The position numbers were made by a program, and so were the translations under genes. A stretch of 64,000 nucleotides of DNA from Ktedonobacteraceae bacterium (GTDB lineage Bacteria > Chloroflexota > Ktedonobacteria > Ktedonobacterales > Ktedonobacteraceae): assembly GCA_035653615.1 (NCBI GenBank), contig DASRBN010000039.1:124001-188000 (forward strand), in the 5' to 3' direction. This document shows positions 1-8,042 of this stretch, piece after piece; the stretch's first letter is position 1; every line of letters starts with the position of its first letter. The notes beneath the pieces were generated by a model. It did not search any database, was not told where the DNA came from, and saw only the letters and a program-made list of their open reading frames with translations.

Positions 1-161
1 AGCCTGCCTTCGTATAGAACACCACCCGGGTCGTTGCCGGTCGTTTTGCCTTATCCAAAAATATGACTCCATACAACTTTGCTTGTTATCGCCATCTTAC
101 CATACTTAGAGACAAGATGGTAGGGTCTGTATGCCAGATTCGTCAGTTTTGCGGCATGAAG

Positions 162-225
162 AAACGCGGCATGGCCGGAAAAGCAGGTCATCAGATATAT
201 CCGCTTTTCCGGCCATGCCGCGTTT
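162..225. terminator. Perfect 23-bp inverted repeat, probable terminator
   Basis: The arms at 162-184 and 203-225 are exact reverse complements (23 bp, GC-rich core GGCATGGCC) separated by 18 nt. The hairpin lies 50 nt beyond the stop of the small leftward gene at 275-463, so it most likely ends that transcript. Bases 1-161 show no other gene or structure that I can support. Confidence 0.6.
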
Positions 226-274
226 GTTTGGCAAAGATTGTGTACTGCCCTGGCGCAGTCAGACTTTGTGCTGT

Positions 275-463
275 TTAGCACATCCTGGGCGGAGCCGGGC
301 AGTACCAGTTGGGATCATCTGCCAGCTGGCTGCTATGAATGCTCGTGTGATGTTGAGGCATAGCTTGAAGCGTTGCCATACGTACCGTCCAGCCAAACAA
401 TCCTGCTACCAATGCTAAAGCCATTGCTACAAGTACAATAAATTTCTTCATAGAAAGTACCAT
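275..463 (-). CDS. Small membrane-anchored or secreted peptide, unknown function
   Basis: This is a 62-residue product that I do not recognise. Residues 6-26 form a hydrophobic segment after a Lys-Lys pair, like a signal peptide or single membrane anchor. The tail is polar and ends in a Cys-containing stretch (WYCPAPPRMC). An AAGGAGA ribosome site sits 5-6 nt before the ATG at 463, which makes it a credible gene despite its size. A second ATG at 451 would give 58 residues. It is divergent from the sigma-factor gene at 665 and is followed by a strong hairpin at 162-225. Codon use looks unremarkable. Confidence 0.55.
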   Translation of the reverse strand: MVLSMKKFIVLVAMALALVAGLFGWTVRMATLQAMPQHHTSIHSSQLADDPNWYCPAPPRMC

Positions 464-664
464 CGAAGTCTCCTTTTCTTTTGTGAGCGAAAGGGGCTTC
501 CTTCCGCCCTCCCCGTTTTGATGAGGGCCATTTCTCTCCGTCTATTGAGGTAGGTGAGAGAAAAATGGCAAAATCTTGCAGTTTGGGGGGAATAAAAATT
601 AGAGGCTTTTAGGAGACAAACTGTCATTGCGGAGTGTGTAATCGTCAGGATAGAAGGTGAGGCC

Positions 665-1462
665 ATGATCGAGTCAGGCAGTGATCTTCGTTCAGATATT
701 AAAGGTGTAGCCAGAAATGCTGTGCGTGCTTACGCACAGAGCATAGTTTCAGCGGAATGGCTAGAAGAGCAAATTTTGATGGACTGGGAGGGTAGGCGCT
801 GCGGAGAAGACCCACCATCACGCTCAGTTCTGATACGCATCGCGCAGAGGATTTGTAGCCAGAAATTATACGAGGCCTGGCGCTCCTCTGACAGCCACCT
901 GAGCGAACTGGCTTTCGAAAATCTCAGGCGCTACCTGGAATTTTCATTATCTCATAGCCGCTACGCTCAGCAGCTCGCACAACTTGCGCATGCCGTGGAT
1001 GATGTCCTGAATCAGACTCTGGTGGAACTTCATCAAGCCCTGCTTCGCACCACATCTGCCGGACCAGATGACCCGGCAGCTTTCCTGAAATGGACGCAAA
1101 CAATTGTACTCCGCCAGGCACACACTTTTTTGCAGAAAAACCGGCGCGAGCAACATATCTCACTGGATAATCAGCCCGAGGGGTTTATGGAGCAGTTCGT
1201 TGACAGCAATAATGCCGACCCCCAGGAGCAAGTAGTGCGAAAGGAATTGCAAGAAACTCTTAAAAATGCTATTCTATCCTTGAAGAACCCCCGTTACCGG
1301 GACGTGCTTCTCTGCACCTACCTGGCAGGTATTGATGAGGGTGAACTGGCGTCGCGGTTAGGTGTGCAGGTACAGGATGTCTACATGTGGCGACATCGGG
1401 CGTTGAAAGCGCTCCGTAGCAAGCCGGAAGTGATGCAGGCTCTTTGGCCATGGCTGCGGTAG
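665..1462 (+). CDS. ECF-like RNA polymerase sigma factor
   Basis: The 265-residue protein has sigma-70 features near its C-terminus. Residues about 200-255 form a region-4-like helix-turn-helix (LKNPRYRDVLLCTYLAG, then ASRLGVQVQDVYMWRHRA). The central part (about 110-150, DDVLNQTLVELHQ) resembles region 2. Such factors direct core RNA polymerase to a small promoter set. The N-terminal 80 residues are longer than in classical ECF factors. The next gene, 50 nt downstream on the same strand, encodes a zinc-finger protein of anti-sigma type, so the two probably form a sigma/anti-sigma pair. The target promoters cannot be read from the sequence. Confidence 0.75.
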   Translation: MIESGSDLRSDIKGVARNAVRAYAQSIVSAEWLEEQILMDWEGRRCGEDPPSRSVLIRIAQRICSQKLYEAWRSSDSHLSELAFENLRRYLEFSLSHSRYAQQLAQLAHAVDDVLNQTLVELHQALLRTTSAGPDDPAAFLKWTQTIVLRQAHTFLQKNRREQHISLDNQPEGFMEQFVDSNNADPQEQVVRKELQETLKNAILSLKNPRYRDVLLCTYLAGIDEGELASRLGVQVQDVYMWRHRALKALRSKPEVMQALWPWLR

Positions 1463-1511
1463 CAAGTTCTCGTTGAGCTGATAGGGGATTCAGTTTGAGA
1501 GGAAGAAGGCC

Positions 1512-1868
1512 ATGGGTTGTGACGAATTGCGTCGCGTCTTACGTCTATATGGCTCTGAGTCAGATATCGCTTGCAGCCTTATCGCCACTCATATCCGCTC
1601 TTGCCCAATCTGTAGTCACGGTGTTGATCGACTCACCGCCGATTTACTTGCTAAAAAGCAGGACAATCTTACCTGCGAGGAGTGCCGCAATCGTTTCCCT
1701 TCCTATTATGAGGCGGCTCGTCCCGAATATCCACTGGTAAAAATGCCTGACGTAGAAATGACCGAGATGGCTTTGCATCTTGGCTCCTGTGACGCCTGTA
1801 GAGATCAATACGAGTCGTTCGTGCTGCTTTCAGAACTGGAAGAGCGCGATGAGATGGCTGACTTATAA
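1512..1868 (+). CDS. Double zinc-finger anti-sigma-like protein
   Basis: This is a 118-residue soluble protein with no membrane segment. It contains two motifs typical of zinc anti-sigma domains: C3 with H27-x3-C31-x2-C34, and C55-x2-C58 with H89-x3-C93-x2-C96. Each looks like a zf-HC2/ZAS fold, so the protein reads as a tandem duplication of that domain. Its place directly behind the sigma-factor gene suggests it binds and restrains that factor, perhaps in response to redox or zinc. A start at 1512 has an AGGAAG ribosome site. Its TAA stop lies inside the convergent hairpin at 1865-1942. Confidence 0.7.
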   Translation: MGCDELRRVLRLYGSESDIACSLIATHIRSCPICSHGVDRLTADLLAKKQDNLTCEECRNRFPSYYEAARPEYPLVKMPDVEMTEMALHLGSCDACRDQYESFVLLSELEERDEMADL

Positions 1869-1942
1869 ATTTCAGAGAGAGCAACATGGCCCCGGTGCCG
1901 AACGAACAGCGCCAGGGCCATGTTGCTCTCTCTGAAATTTAT
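1865..1942. terminator. Convergent bidirectional terminator containing both stop codons
   Basis: The arms 1865-1892 and 1915-1942 are perfect reverse complements over 28 bp, with a 22-nt loop. The AT-rich outer ends (ATAAATTT/AAATTTAT) provide a U-run in both directions. The TAA of the anti-sigma-like gene (1866-1868) and the TAA of the PIG-L gene (1939-1941 on the minus strand) occupy nearly mirrored places in the two arms. Confidence 0.85.
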
Positions 1943-2775
1943 TCTTCGACTTGTGCTTCCTTGTTTGTTTCTGGTTCCTCTTTCTTAGGAACGTAGAGCT
2001 TGATCCTGCGGAAAGACTCGGCATACTGCATATCGAGATTATATTTCTCTTTAGCCTCTTTTGCCGTTTCAGCAGCCCATTCGCGGATACGATCAGTCAT
2101 CTTTGCCTCTGGCCCGAACTGTGTGACGTGGCACATCAACCCTCTGGCCTTCAGATCAATCGTTTCGGTGATGTCAACGTAGGTATTTGCTGGTTCACCA
2201 TGATACAGGTACAGTTCGTGAACCTGGTAAGGGAGTAAGTCCTCCGCCAGTAGCTCGCGGTACGAACGGGGATTGCCGACCGGCGGGAAGATGGCATCAA
2301 GCACGATATTGCCGGTCGCCCTGTGATCGCTATGATTGATGTAAGCCGTTTCTTCGGGCTTTTCATTGGGATCGGGAGCGAAGATGAATTGGGTCGGGTC
2401 GTGCGTTACCACCAGGCGCGGGCGATACTTGCGGATCAATCTCACAATTGCCTTGCGCGCCTCTTCACTGTTTGTGAGGTGCCCATCGTGAAAGCGTAGA
2501 AATTCGACTGCCTGCACGCCTAACACTTCGCAGGCCATACGCTGCTCCTGCTCGCGCAGGAGCATCAATTCAGTATCGATCAGGCTGGGGACTTCACTGC
2601 CCTCAGCTCCATCGGTCATAATAACCCAGACGACCTTTTTGCCCTGCTTCGCCCACAACGCGCTTGTTCCACCAGCCCCAAAGTCGTTATCGTCGGGATG
2701 CGCGCCGATTACCATTGCTTCATAATCGGGAGTTTTCACGACCTGCAACGCGCCAGGAGCATTTCTGTCTGCCAT
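1939..2775 (-). CDS. PIG-L/LmbE family N-acetylglucosamine-type deacetylase
   Basis: The 278-residue protein carries the zinc-binding AHPDD motif of the PIG-L family at about residues 25-29. It also has a later HSDH motif (about 145-148) that supplies the remaining metal and catalytic histidines. Family members remove acetyl groups from N-acetylglucosaminyl-inositol, bacillithiol or mycothiol precursors and other GlcNAc conjugates. The exact substrate is not evident here. There is no signal peptide, so it is cytoplasmic. A convincing promoter (2829-2858) precedes it and a shared terminator follows it. Confidence 0.85.
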   Translation of the reverse strand: MADRNAPGALQVVKTPDYEAMVIGAHPDDNDFGAGGTSALWAKQGKKVVWVIMTDGAEGSEVPSLIDTELMLLREQEQRMACEVLGVQAVEFLRFHDGHLTNSEEARKAIVRLIRKYRPRLVVTHDPTQFIFAPDPNEKPEETAYINHSDHRATGNIVLDAIFPPVGNPRSYRELLAEDLLPYQVHELYLYHGEPANTYVDITETIDLKARGLMCHVTQFGPEAKMTDRIREWAAETAKEAKEKYNLDMQYAESFRRIKLYVPKKEEPETNKEAQVEE

Positions 2776-2828
2776 AATACTAACCTCTCAAAAGAAAATT
2801 TGAACGTGTTTTCCAAAAGTCTGACATT

Positions 2829-2858
2829 GTTATAGAACATGCAAAAGTTGGATGTCAA
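2829..2858 (-). promoter_or_regulatory. Sigma-70-type promoter of the PIG-L gene
   Basis: On the minus strand there is TTGACA (2858-2853), an 18-nt spacer and TATAAC (2834-2829), about 54 nt before the PIG-L ATG. The -35 box overlaps the last codons of the lipoate-ligase-like gene. Confidence 0.6.
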
Positions 2859-3640
2859 GTTGGCAGCGAAAAAATAACTTCTTCAAATGCGCCAATCACT
2901 TCCTGTGGTGTTATAACGCGCCCGGCTAATGTATCTATTCCAACTGCTCGTTCCAGCAGTCCTTCACGCAAAATCGCCTGTTCCTGAGAATTGTGGCCCA
3001 GCAATTGGGCCAGCGTTTCCGTTTCCCAGCGCAGGAGTACACCCGCCTGTAACAAACTTGCATTGCGACGGCGTATCATATCAAGCCCCACTACTTTACG
3101 CTGCCCCACGACGACTTCATAAGGAGAAAGCGAGCCATAACATGCTCTACGCAGGATCGCTTCACGTTCGCGTGTTGCCTCCTGTTTCAGCAGCTTGCGC
3201 AATTCGTGGGCCTCGTCCGGCAGAACCGCGCGTGTTTCTATTCCCAGGAGATGCAGTGCTTCCACCCAGGCCTCGCCCAGCCATTGGTAGGATTTCACGA
3301 TATCGCTCAGCACCAGAGGAGAATCGGCGGGCAAAATCACATCCAGGCTAAGCAGGTCAGGTCCTACCAGCACCGCTGTTCCACCGGCGCGTCGCTGATA
3401 GATAGGGATATGCTGGAACGGGCCTGCCACACCGTTGATGAGCGGATGAAGCATGTCCTGCTTCTGGGAATAACCAAGCACGAGTCCCAACTTATCTGCC
3501 TGCGACCAGTACAGAACAGGCCGGTCGCCTGGTGACATCCCGGCAAGTAGCCGCTCACTTCGCTCGATATGAGTTTGTTGATCCGCGATGGTGAGCGGCA
3601 GCACGCGCCAGTTGCTAATCGATGAGTGCAGACTCTGCAA
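2855..3640 (-). CDS. Lipoate-protein ligase A-like protein
   Basis: The protein belongs to the biotin/lipoate ligase fold. It has the RRAGGTAV-type substrate loop at about residue 80, preceded by a conserved region with a GYSQ segment, and a later VVGQRKVVGL strand matching the G-x-K element of LplA/LipM/OctT enzymes. These proteins attach or transfer octanoate or lipoate to E2 and GcvH proteins. The open frame extends to an ATG at 3679, but a TTG at 3640 has a well placed GGAGA (6-nt gap) and gives a more typical 261-residue protein. It overlaps the upstream MFS gene by 26 nt and is likely the last gene of the MerR operon. Adenylation activity versus pure transfer is unresolved. Confidence 0.7.
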   Translation of the reverse strand: MQSLHSSISNWRVLPLTIADQQTHIERSERLLAGMSPGDRPVLYWSQADKLGLVLGYSQKQDMLHPLINGVAGPFQHIPIYQRRAGGTAVLVGPDLLSLDVILPADSPLVLSDIVKSYQWLGEAWVEALHLLGIETRAVLPDEAHELRKLLKQEATREREAILRRACYGSLSPYEVVVGQRKVVGLDMIRRRNASLLQAGVLLRWETETLAQLLGHNSQEQAILREGLLERAVGIDTLAGRVITPQEVIGAFEEVIFSLPT

Positions 3641-4949
3641 GACTTTTCTCCGCCGGTTTGCGTAGTATCCAGCCGCCAACAGCCGCGGCCAGGCTCAGCA
3701 AGGCTCCAACTAATAATGCGATAGGTGCATTATACAGGTGAGCCAGTCCACCGATAAAGAGATTGCCTAGTGGAGTGCTACCCGCGAACACCATCATATA
3801 AACGCTCATGACCCTTCCACGCAGGTGATCAGGCGTAACCGTCTGTAACGTTGTATTCGCCAGGGCCGAAAATGCGATCTGGGCGAATCCTACCCCTGCT
3901 ATGAGGACGAGCGACAGCAGGTAGAGGTGCGATAGGGCAAACAGCGCTTCTAAAAAGCTGAAAGCGATTGCTCCCAGCAGCAACTGGCGCATACCGGGCT
4001 TTTTATTGCCCCAGGCCAACCAGAGCGCCGAAAGCAGCGATCCAACGCCAAAGGTGGCGGAAATGAAGCCAAAACCTATCGATCCTACATTCAGTACGTT
4101 GGTGGCAAACAGCGGCAGCACGACATTAAAGTTGATGCCGAACAGCGAGACTATACCAACGACCGCGATGACCAGGAAAACCACGGGCGTATTGCGCACA
4201 TAGGCAAGCCCCTCAACCAGGCTCTTCATAGTTCCTGCTCCATGCCTGCCATGCTCTGGCTTCTCATGAATGGTTTGCGCGTGCAATTGATGCATATCAA
4301 TCATCGCCAGCCCGATAATCACCGCGATAAAGCTGATGCCGTTGAGCAGGAAGAGGGGTGCGACTCCCAACCACGCGATCAGGATGCCTCCAATACCCGG
4401 GCCAATAATACGCGCCATATTGAACAGCGATGAATTCAAAGCTACCGCGTTCGGTAAATCATCGCGCCCGACCATCTCAACTACAAAAGCCTGGCGCGTC
4501 GGCATATCGAGCGCGTTTACCAGACCTAGCAAGGTTGCCAGTATGAGTACATGCCAGAGCTGCACCGCTCCTGTAGCAACGAGTATCCAGAGTACAAGAG
4601 CAAGGAGCATGGCAGATGATTGTGTAAAGAGTAATACCCTCCGTTTTGGCAAACGGTCCGCCAGAACGCCGCCGAAGAGCGCAAACAGCAGCACCGGCAG
4701 GAATTGCAATGCGCCTACCACACCAAGCCACCATGCGCTGTTGGTTAGCTCCAGCACCAGCCAGGCCTGAGCGGTGGTCTGCATCCAGGTTCCGATCAAC
4801 GAAATAAGTTGGCCGAACCAGAAAAGGCGGAAATTGCGGTGGCGCAGCGCTACAAATGTCCGTGTCAGGCCCCTCGCCTGCCGCGTTTCCTCAGTGGTGA
4901 CTCCGACAACAACGGGAAGTTCCGCAGAGTCAGGTGATAATGCTTTCAT
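3615..4949 (-). CDS. MFS exporter, EntS/DHA3-like
   Basis: The 444-residue integral membrane protein has about 12 hydrophobic helices. It has the family-typical opening FRLFWFGQLISLIGTWMQ and loop motif GVLADRLPKRRVL. This is the MFS_3 group, whose members export siderophores, macrolides or other small molecules. It is transcribed directly after a MerR regulator (40-nt gap), which suggests drug- or metabolite-induced expression. The start at 4949 has only a weak ribosome site. The substrate is unknown. Confidence 0.85.
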   Translation of the reverse strand: MKALSPDSAELPVVVGVTTEETRQARGLTRTFVALRHRNFRLFWFGQLISLIGTWMQTTAQAWLVLELTNSAWWLGVVGALQFLPVLLFALFGGVLADRLPKRRVLLFTQSSAMLLALVLWILVATGAVQLWHVLILATLLGLVNALDMPTRQAFVVEMVGRDDLPNAVALNSSLFNMARIIGPGIGGILIAWLGVAPLFLLNGISFIAVIIGLAMIDMHQLHAQTIHEKPEHGRHGAGTMKSLVEGLAYVRNTPVVFLVIAVVGIVSLFGINFNVVLPLFATNVLNVGSIGFGFISATFGVGSLLSALWLAWGNKKPGMRQLLLGAIAFSFLEALFALSHLYLLSLVLIAGVGFAQIAFSALANTTLQTVTPDHLRGRVMSVYMMVFAGSTPLGNLFIGGLAHLYNAPIALLVGALLSLAAAVGGWILRKPAEKSLAESALID

Positions 4950-4989
4950 AAGGCATAAAAGTCCAATCTAGTATAAAAAATTTTGGTAG

Positions 4990-5466
4990 TTATTTATCTT
5001 TCATTAATGCTTCGCGTACTTGCTGATGACGTTCTATCTTAGCTTGCAGTGCTGTACGCATCTCTTCCAGGCCGATTATTTTTTGTTCGATTAAGTGCAA
5101 TTGTGTGCGAATAAGCTCATCGGAGCGATCTAACTGCGCTATCTTGGCCGCGGCCTCAGTCTCGTTTTTATAGGCGACCTTAATCTGCCCGCGTTCATCC
5201 TCGGCCTCCATAATCTCGCGAATATCGGCCAGAGAAAATCCCAGCAGGTCACGCAGTCTCTTAATATTCTCCAGCCTCTGGATATCATCTTTAGTATAAC
5301 GCCGGTAGTTTCCCTCGGTGCGATCTGTCGGAGGAAGCAAGCCAACTTCCTCATAATAGCGCAGCGTGCGCTTTGTCAAACCTGTTTTGGCCGCTACCTG
5401 CTCAATGGTGAACGTCTGAGGTTCTTCTGTGCTCGTTGATACAAATTCATCGTTTGCCGCAATCAT
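4990..5466 (-). CDS. MerR-family transcriptional regulator
   Basis: The 158-residue protein has an N-terminal winged helix at about residues 18-85 (FTIEQVAAKTGLTKRTLRYYEEVGLLPP, given here only as the family hallmark region). A long coiled-coil dimerisation helix follows (about 95-155). There is no separate effector-binding domain and no obvious metal-binding cysteine, so the signal is unclear. It heads an operon with the MFS exporter and the lipoate-ligase-like gene. The dyad at 5539-5554 between promoter boxes is a plausible binding site for its own control. Confidence 0.88.
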   Translation of the reverse strand: MIAANDEFVSTSTEEPQTFTIEQVAAKTGLTKRTLRYYEEVGLLPPTDRTEGNYRRYTKDDIQRLENIKRLRDLLGFSLADIREIMEAEDERGQIKVAYKNETEAAAKIAQLDRSDELIRTQLHLIEQKIIGLEEMRTALQAKIERHQQVREALMKDK

Positions 5467-5524
5467 ATGCTATAATCCTCCCGGAAAGGGATAGGAGACG
5501 GAGTAATCCACAGAATACACCTAT

Positions 5525-5554
5525 ACTATATCACAAGATTGCCGTTTACGTCAA
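5525..5554 (-). promoter_or_regulatory. Autoregulated MerR-type promoter and operator
   Basis: On the minus strand there is TTGACG (5554-5549), an 18-nt spacer and TATAGT (5530-5525), about 60 nt before the merR start. A dyad TTGACGT-AA-ACGGCAA (5554-5539, one mismatch) begins at the -35 box and enters the spacer, the usual position for MerR proteins. The remaining intergenic bases (5555-5829) hold only short GC-rich palindromes near 5730-5790 and the ribosome site of the next gene. Confidence 0.5.
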
Positions 5555-5829
5555 GGTTAGGCTTCCCAAATCACAGTCGGGAATGGTAATCCCCCTCAAG
5601 AGTAATTCCGTACTCTAAAGATAAATTAGTGATGTCACGCGGAGGGAATATGCCCTGTCTGCCTCGCGTTATACACAGCAAATCAACTGCGTTCATCCCT
5701 TTCCGATCAATTTCTGGTATAGTAGGGGCAGGGGTATTCCCCTGGCGAGTTTTGGAAACCCCTGCCTGGGAAGCAGGTAATCCCCAAATGTCCTCTCTTT
5801 AAAGGTGTTAGAAAGGAGCCAGAAAGAGT

Positions 5830-6417
5830 ATGGCGAGGAAATTTATTATGCAGCCTGAGCGCATCGCCTATTTCGAAGCTGCCGGGTGGAAGGCGTATTA
5901 TGATCGTAAGTGGTTCAAGATGTTGTGGTTGCTCGTTCGCCTGTGCCAGGAGCAATTTCATATCCCATTCCCCATGTCCCTGCTCGCAGCCTATTACACG
6001 ACACGCGCATCGCTGGCCTGGGTGCCTGTGGAGCATGACGAAAAGAAGGTACTGAGATACCTTGAAAAATTCTATGGCGTCGCGCATCGCTATTCGGGCC
6101 TGGATTATGATGTCAAGAAGGTAGCCAACCTTGAATTGAAGTACTTCGAAGTTCACCGGCGCTTATCGGGCAAACCAGAAAAAGAGGAATTGATACAAAC
6201 ACTTGTCGAACTGCATAGCGCCTTGTTTGGATTGACCGCGGAGCAGGTACGCGAATCGGCGGAATGGCGCACGCTAGCAGCCGATACCGTAGACCTGATT
6301 ACCAGCAGGACCTCGACCAACATTGAACAGGATTGGCGCAAACTGGAGGAGTATTTACAGAAAGCATATGGTTCAATTGCCCAGGGATTAGATAAGCGCG
6401 AAAAGCCTGCCTCATAA
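5830..6417 (+). CDS. Conserved-looking hypothetical protein, helical
   Basis: I do not recognise this 195-residue protein. It is predicted to be mostly alpha-helical and soluble, with many aromatic residues in the first 60 positions (AGWKAYYDRKWFKML) and a charged C-terminal half. There is no signal peptide or membrane span. The ATG at 5830 has an AAGGAG site. A 149-codon frame on the opposite strand overlaps it, but this strand has the better start. It is followed after about 100 nt by another unknown helical protein, so the two may be expressed together. Confidence 0.6.
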   Translation: MARKFIMQPERIAYFEAAGWKAYYDRKWFKMLWLLVRLCQEQFHIPFPMSLLAAYYTTRASLAWVPVEHDEKKVLRYLEKFYGVAHRYSGLDYDVKKVANLELKYFEVHRRLSGKPEKEELIQTLVELHSALFGLTAEQVRESAEWRTLAADTVDLITSRTSTNIEQDWRKLEEYLQKAYGSIAQGLDKREKPAS

Positions 6418-6518
6418 TATGATAAAATAAAATTGGCTCCCGGAATGTATCAGCGGGTAATTACAAGTGCTATAAAATTGGCTTTATAAGCTCCGAATTA
6501 TTTCAAGGATAGAGAAAT

Positions 6519-7313
6519 ATGCATGAAACGCTATCGTCCCTGGTTGAAAGAGCTTTAAATGGTAATCGTCGTCCCCTGGAGTTTTATCTACGCGAACAGA
6601 GCCGTTTACCCGGGAAACGTGCTAACCTGGAACTGGCGATTGAGTTCAGCAACCTTCTGGGGGCCGTCGTCCCGGAATATGCCAGGCAAACACGCGAGTT
6701 ATTGACGTATCTCTTGCATGATGGCGAACATATTGAGGTAAATACTCCTGGTGAGTTTGTTGTGCTTTGTGGTATCGTGGCTTCGGGTGCGTGTGCGGCC
6801 GTTCTACCCGGTTGGCGCGAGGAAATCTATAAATTATTGGGTCATTATGCGAGCAGCCTTTCCTGGCGTGTGCGCGAAGCGGTCGCTATGGGTTTTCAGC
6901 AGCTTTTGCCCGCCGCTCCCGAAGAGACCATTGCCTATTTAATGACGCTGGCCGCTGAGGGGGACAACTTTCAGCAGCGAGCAAGTATTGCCGCCGTCGC
7001 CGAACCTCCATTGCTTCACGCTCCCGAAATCGTCAATGCCGCCCTCTCAATCCAGCGTCTGGTGTTAGAGCGTATGCACTCCGTTCCTATCGCTGAGCGG
7101 AAACGCGAGGATTTCCGAGCATTGCGCCAGGCCCTGGGGTACACACTCAGCGTCGTGACAGCGGCTGCGCCCGAAAAAGGTTTCGCGCTGATGAGCCAAT
7201 CGGCGTCCTGGAATGATCCCGACATCAACTGGATACTGCGCGAAAACCTCAAAAAGAAGCGCCTGGCAAAATTCGCCGAACATACGGAGAAACTATCCAG
7301 AATGCTAGCTTGA
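6519..7313 (+). CDS. HEAT-repeat-like helical protein, unknown function
   Basis: The 264-residue product is rich in paired amphipathic helices, for example SLSWRVREAVAMGFQQLL and the following PEETIAYLMTLAAEG. It resembles HEAT-like or DNA-alkylation-repeat scaffolds. No catalytic motif is visible. It has no signal peptide. It sits between an unknown gene and efp without overlap. Assignment to the alpha-solenoid class rests on pattern only. Confidence 0.55.
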   Translation: MHETLSSLVERALNGNRRPLEFYLREQSRLPGKRANLELAIEFSNLLGAVVPEYARQTRELLTYLLHDGEHIEVNTPGEFVVLCGIVASGACAAVLPGWREEIYKLLGHYASSLSWRVREAVAMGFQQLLPAAPEETIAYLMTLAAEGDNFQQRASIAAVAEPPLLHAPEIVNAALSIQRLVLERMHSVPIAERKREDFRALRQALGYTLSVVTAAAPEKGFALMSQSASWNDPDINWILRENLKKKRLAKFAEHTEKLSRMLA

Positions 7314-7468
7314 TGCTTCTCATCATCTTGCATGGCATGATAAACTATTGGGTGAAGCGAATGTTAGGGGTGAAGCGGATACAGTCCTCTGCTAAACTTT
7401 GAAGTGACCCTAAATAATTCAAAGAAATGCTATCTTTTTTTGTGTTTGGTTGAAAGGAGAATCCACCA

Positions 7469-8035
7469 ATGGCTGCGACAACAACAGCCGATTTTTATAA
7501 CGGCATGGTTATACGTTATAACAACGAATTATATACTATTACTGAGTTCCATCATGTTAGTCCGGGGAACTGGCGCGCTTTCGTGCGTGCGCGTTTGAAG
7601 AATCTGAGGACCGGGCGTGTCATTGAGCAGCGCTTCCGCGCGGGCGAAGAGATTGAGGCTGTCCGCGTCGAACATCAGAACTGGCAGTTCCTGTATATCG
7701 ATGGCGATGACTACATATTCATGAATACCGAAACGTTTGATCAGCAGCCCATTCCTAAGGAGATGCTTGGCAGTGCCGTGCAGTTCATCAAAGAGCAGGA
7801 TATCGTGGAAATGCTGGTAGATGGCGATAATATCATTGCCGTTGAGTTGCCAAACTTCGTCGAACTGACGGTGGAGAGCGCTGAGCCGGGTGTGCGTGGC
7901 GATACTGCCAACAATGTCACAAAGCCCGCGACGCTGGAGACCGGGGCCGTGGTCAATGTGCCCCTGTTCGTGAATCCCGGCGACAAGATTCGCATCGATA
8001 CCCGTACCGGGCAATACGTCGAGCGTGTGAAGTAA
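7469..8035 (+). CDS. efp: Elongation factor P with Asn at the tip position
   Basis: The 188-residue protein aligns without gaps to the N-terminal KOW-like domain of EF-P. It contains the C-terminal signature GDTANNVTKPATLETGA and ends in RTGQYVERVK. EF-P binds next to the P-site tRNA and relieves stalling at polyproline runs. The tip loop reads SPGNWRAF, so residue 34, normally Lys (beta-lysylated) or Arg (rhamnosylated), is Asn and residue 35 is Trp. Known modification enzymes could not act on this side chain. An AAGGAG site precedes the ATG. It is followed after 7 nt by a permease gene. Confidence 0.93.
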   Translation: MAATTTADFYNGMVIRYNNELYTITEFHHVSPGNWRAFVRARLKNLRTGRVIEQRFRAGEEIEAVRVEHQNWQFLYIDGDDYIFMNTETFDQQPIPKEMLGSAVQFIKEQDIVEMLVDGDNIIAVELPNFVELTVESAEPGVRGDTANNVTKPATLETGAVVNVPLFVNPGDKIRIDTRTGQYVERVK

Positions 8036-8042
8036 CAATACA

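Noticed and set aside
5707-6156. 149-codon minus-strand frame
   Set aside because: It overlaps the plus-strand gene at 5830, which has an AAGGAG start. The residue pattern of the minus frame looks random.
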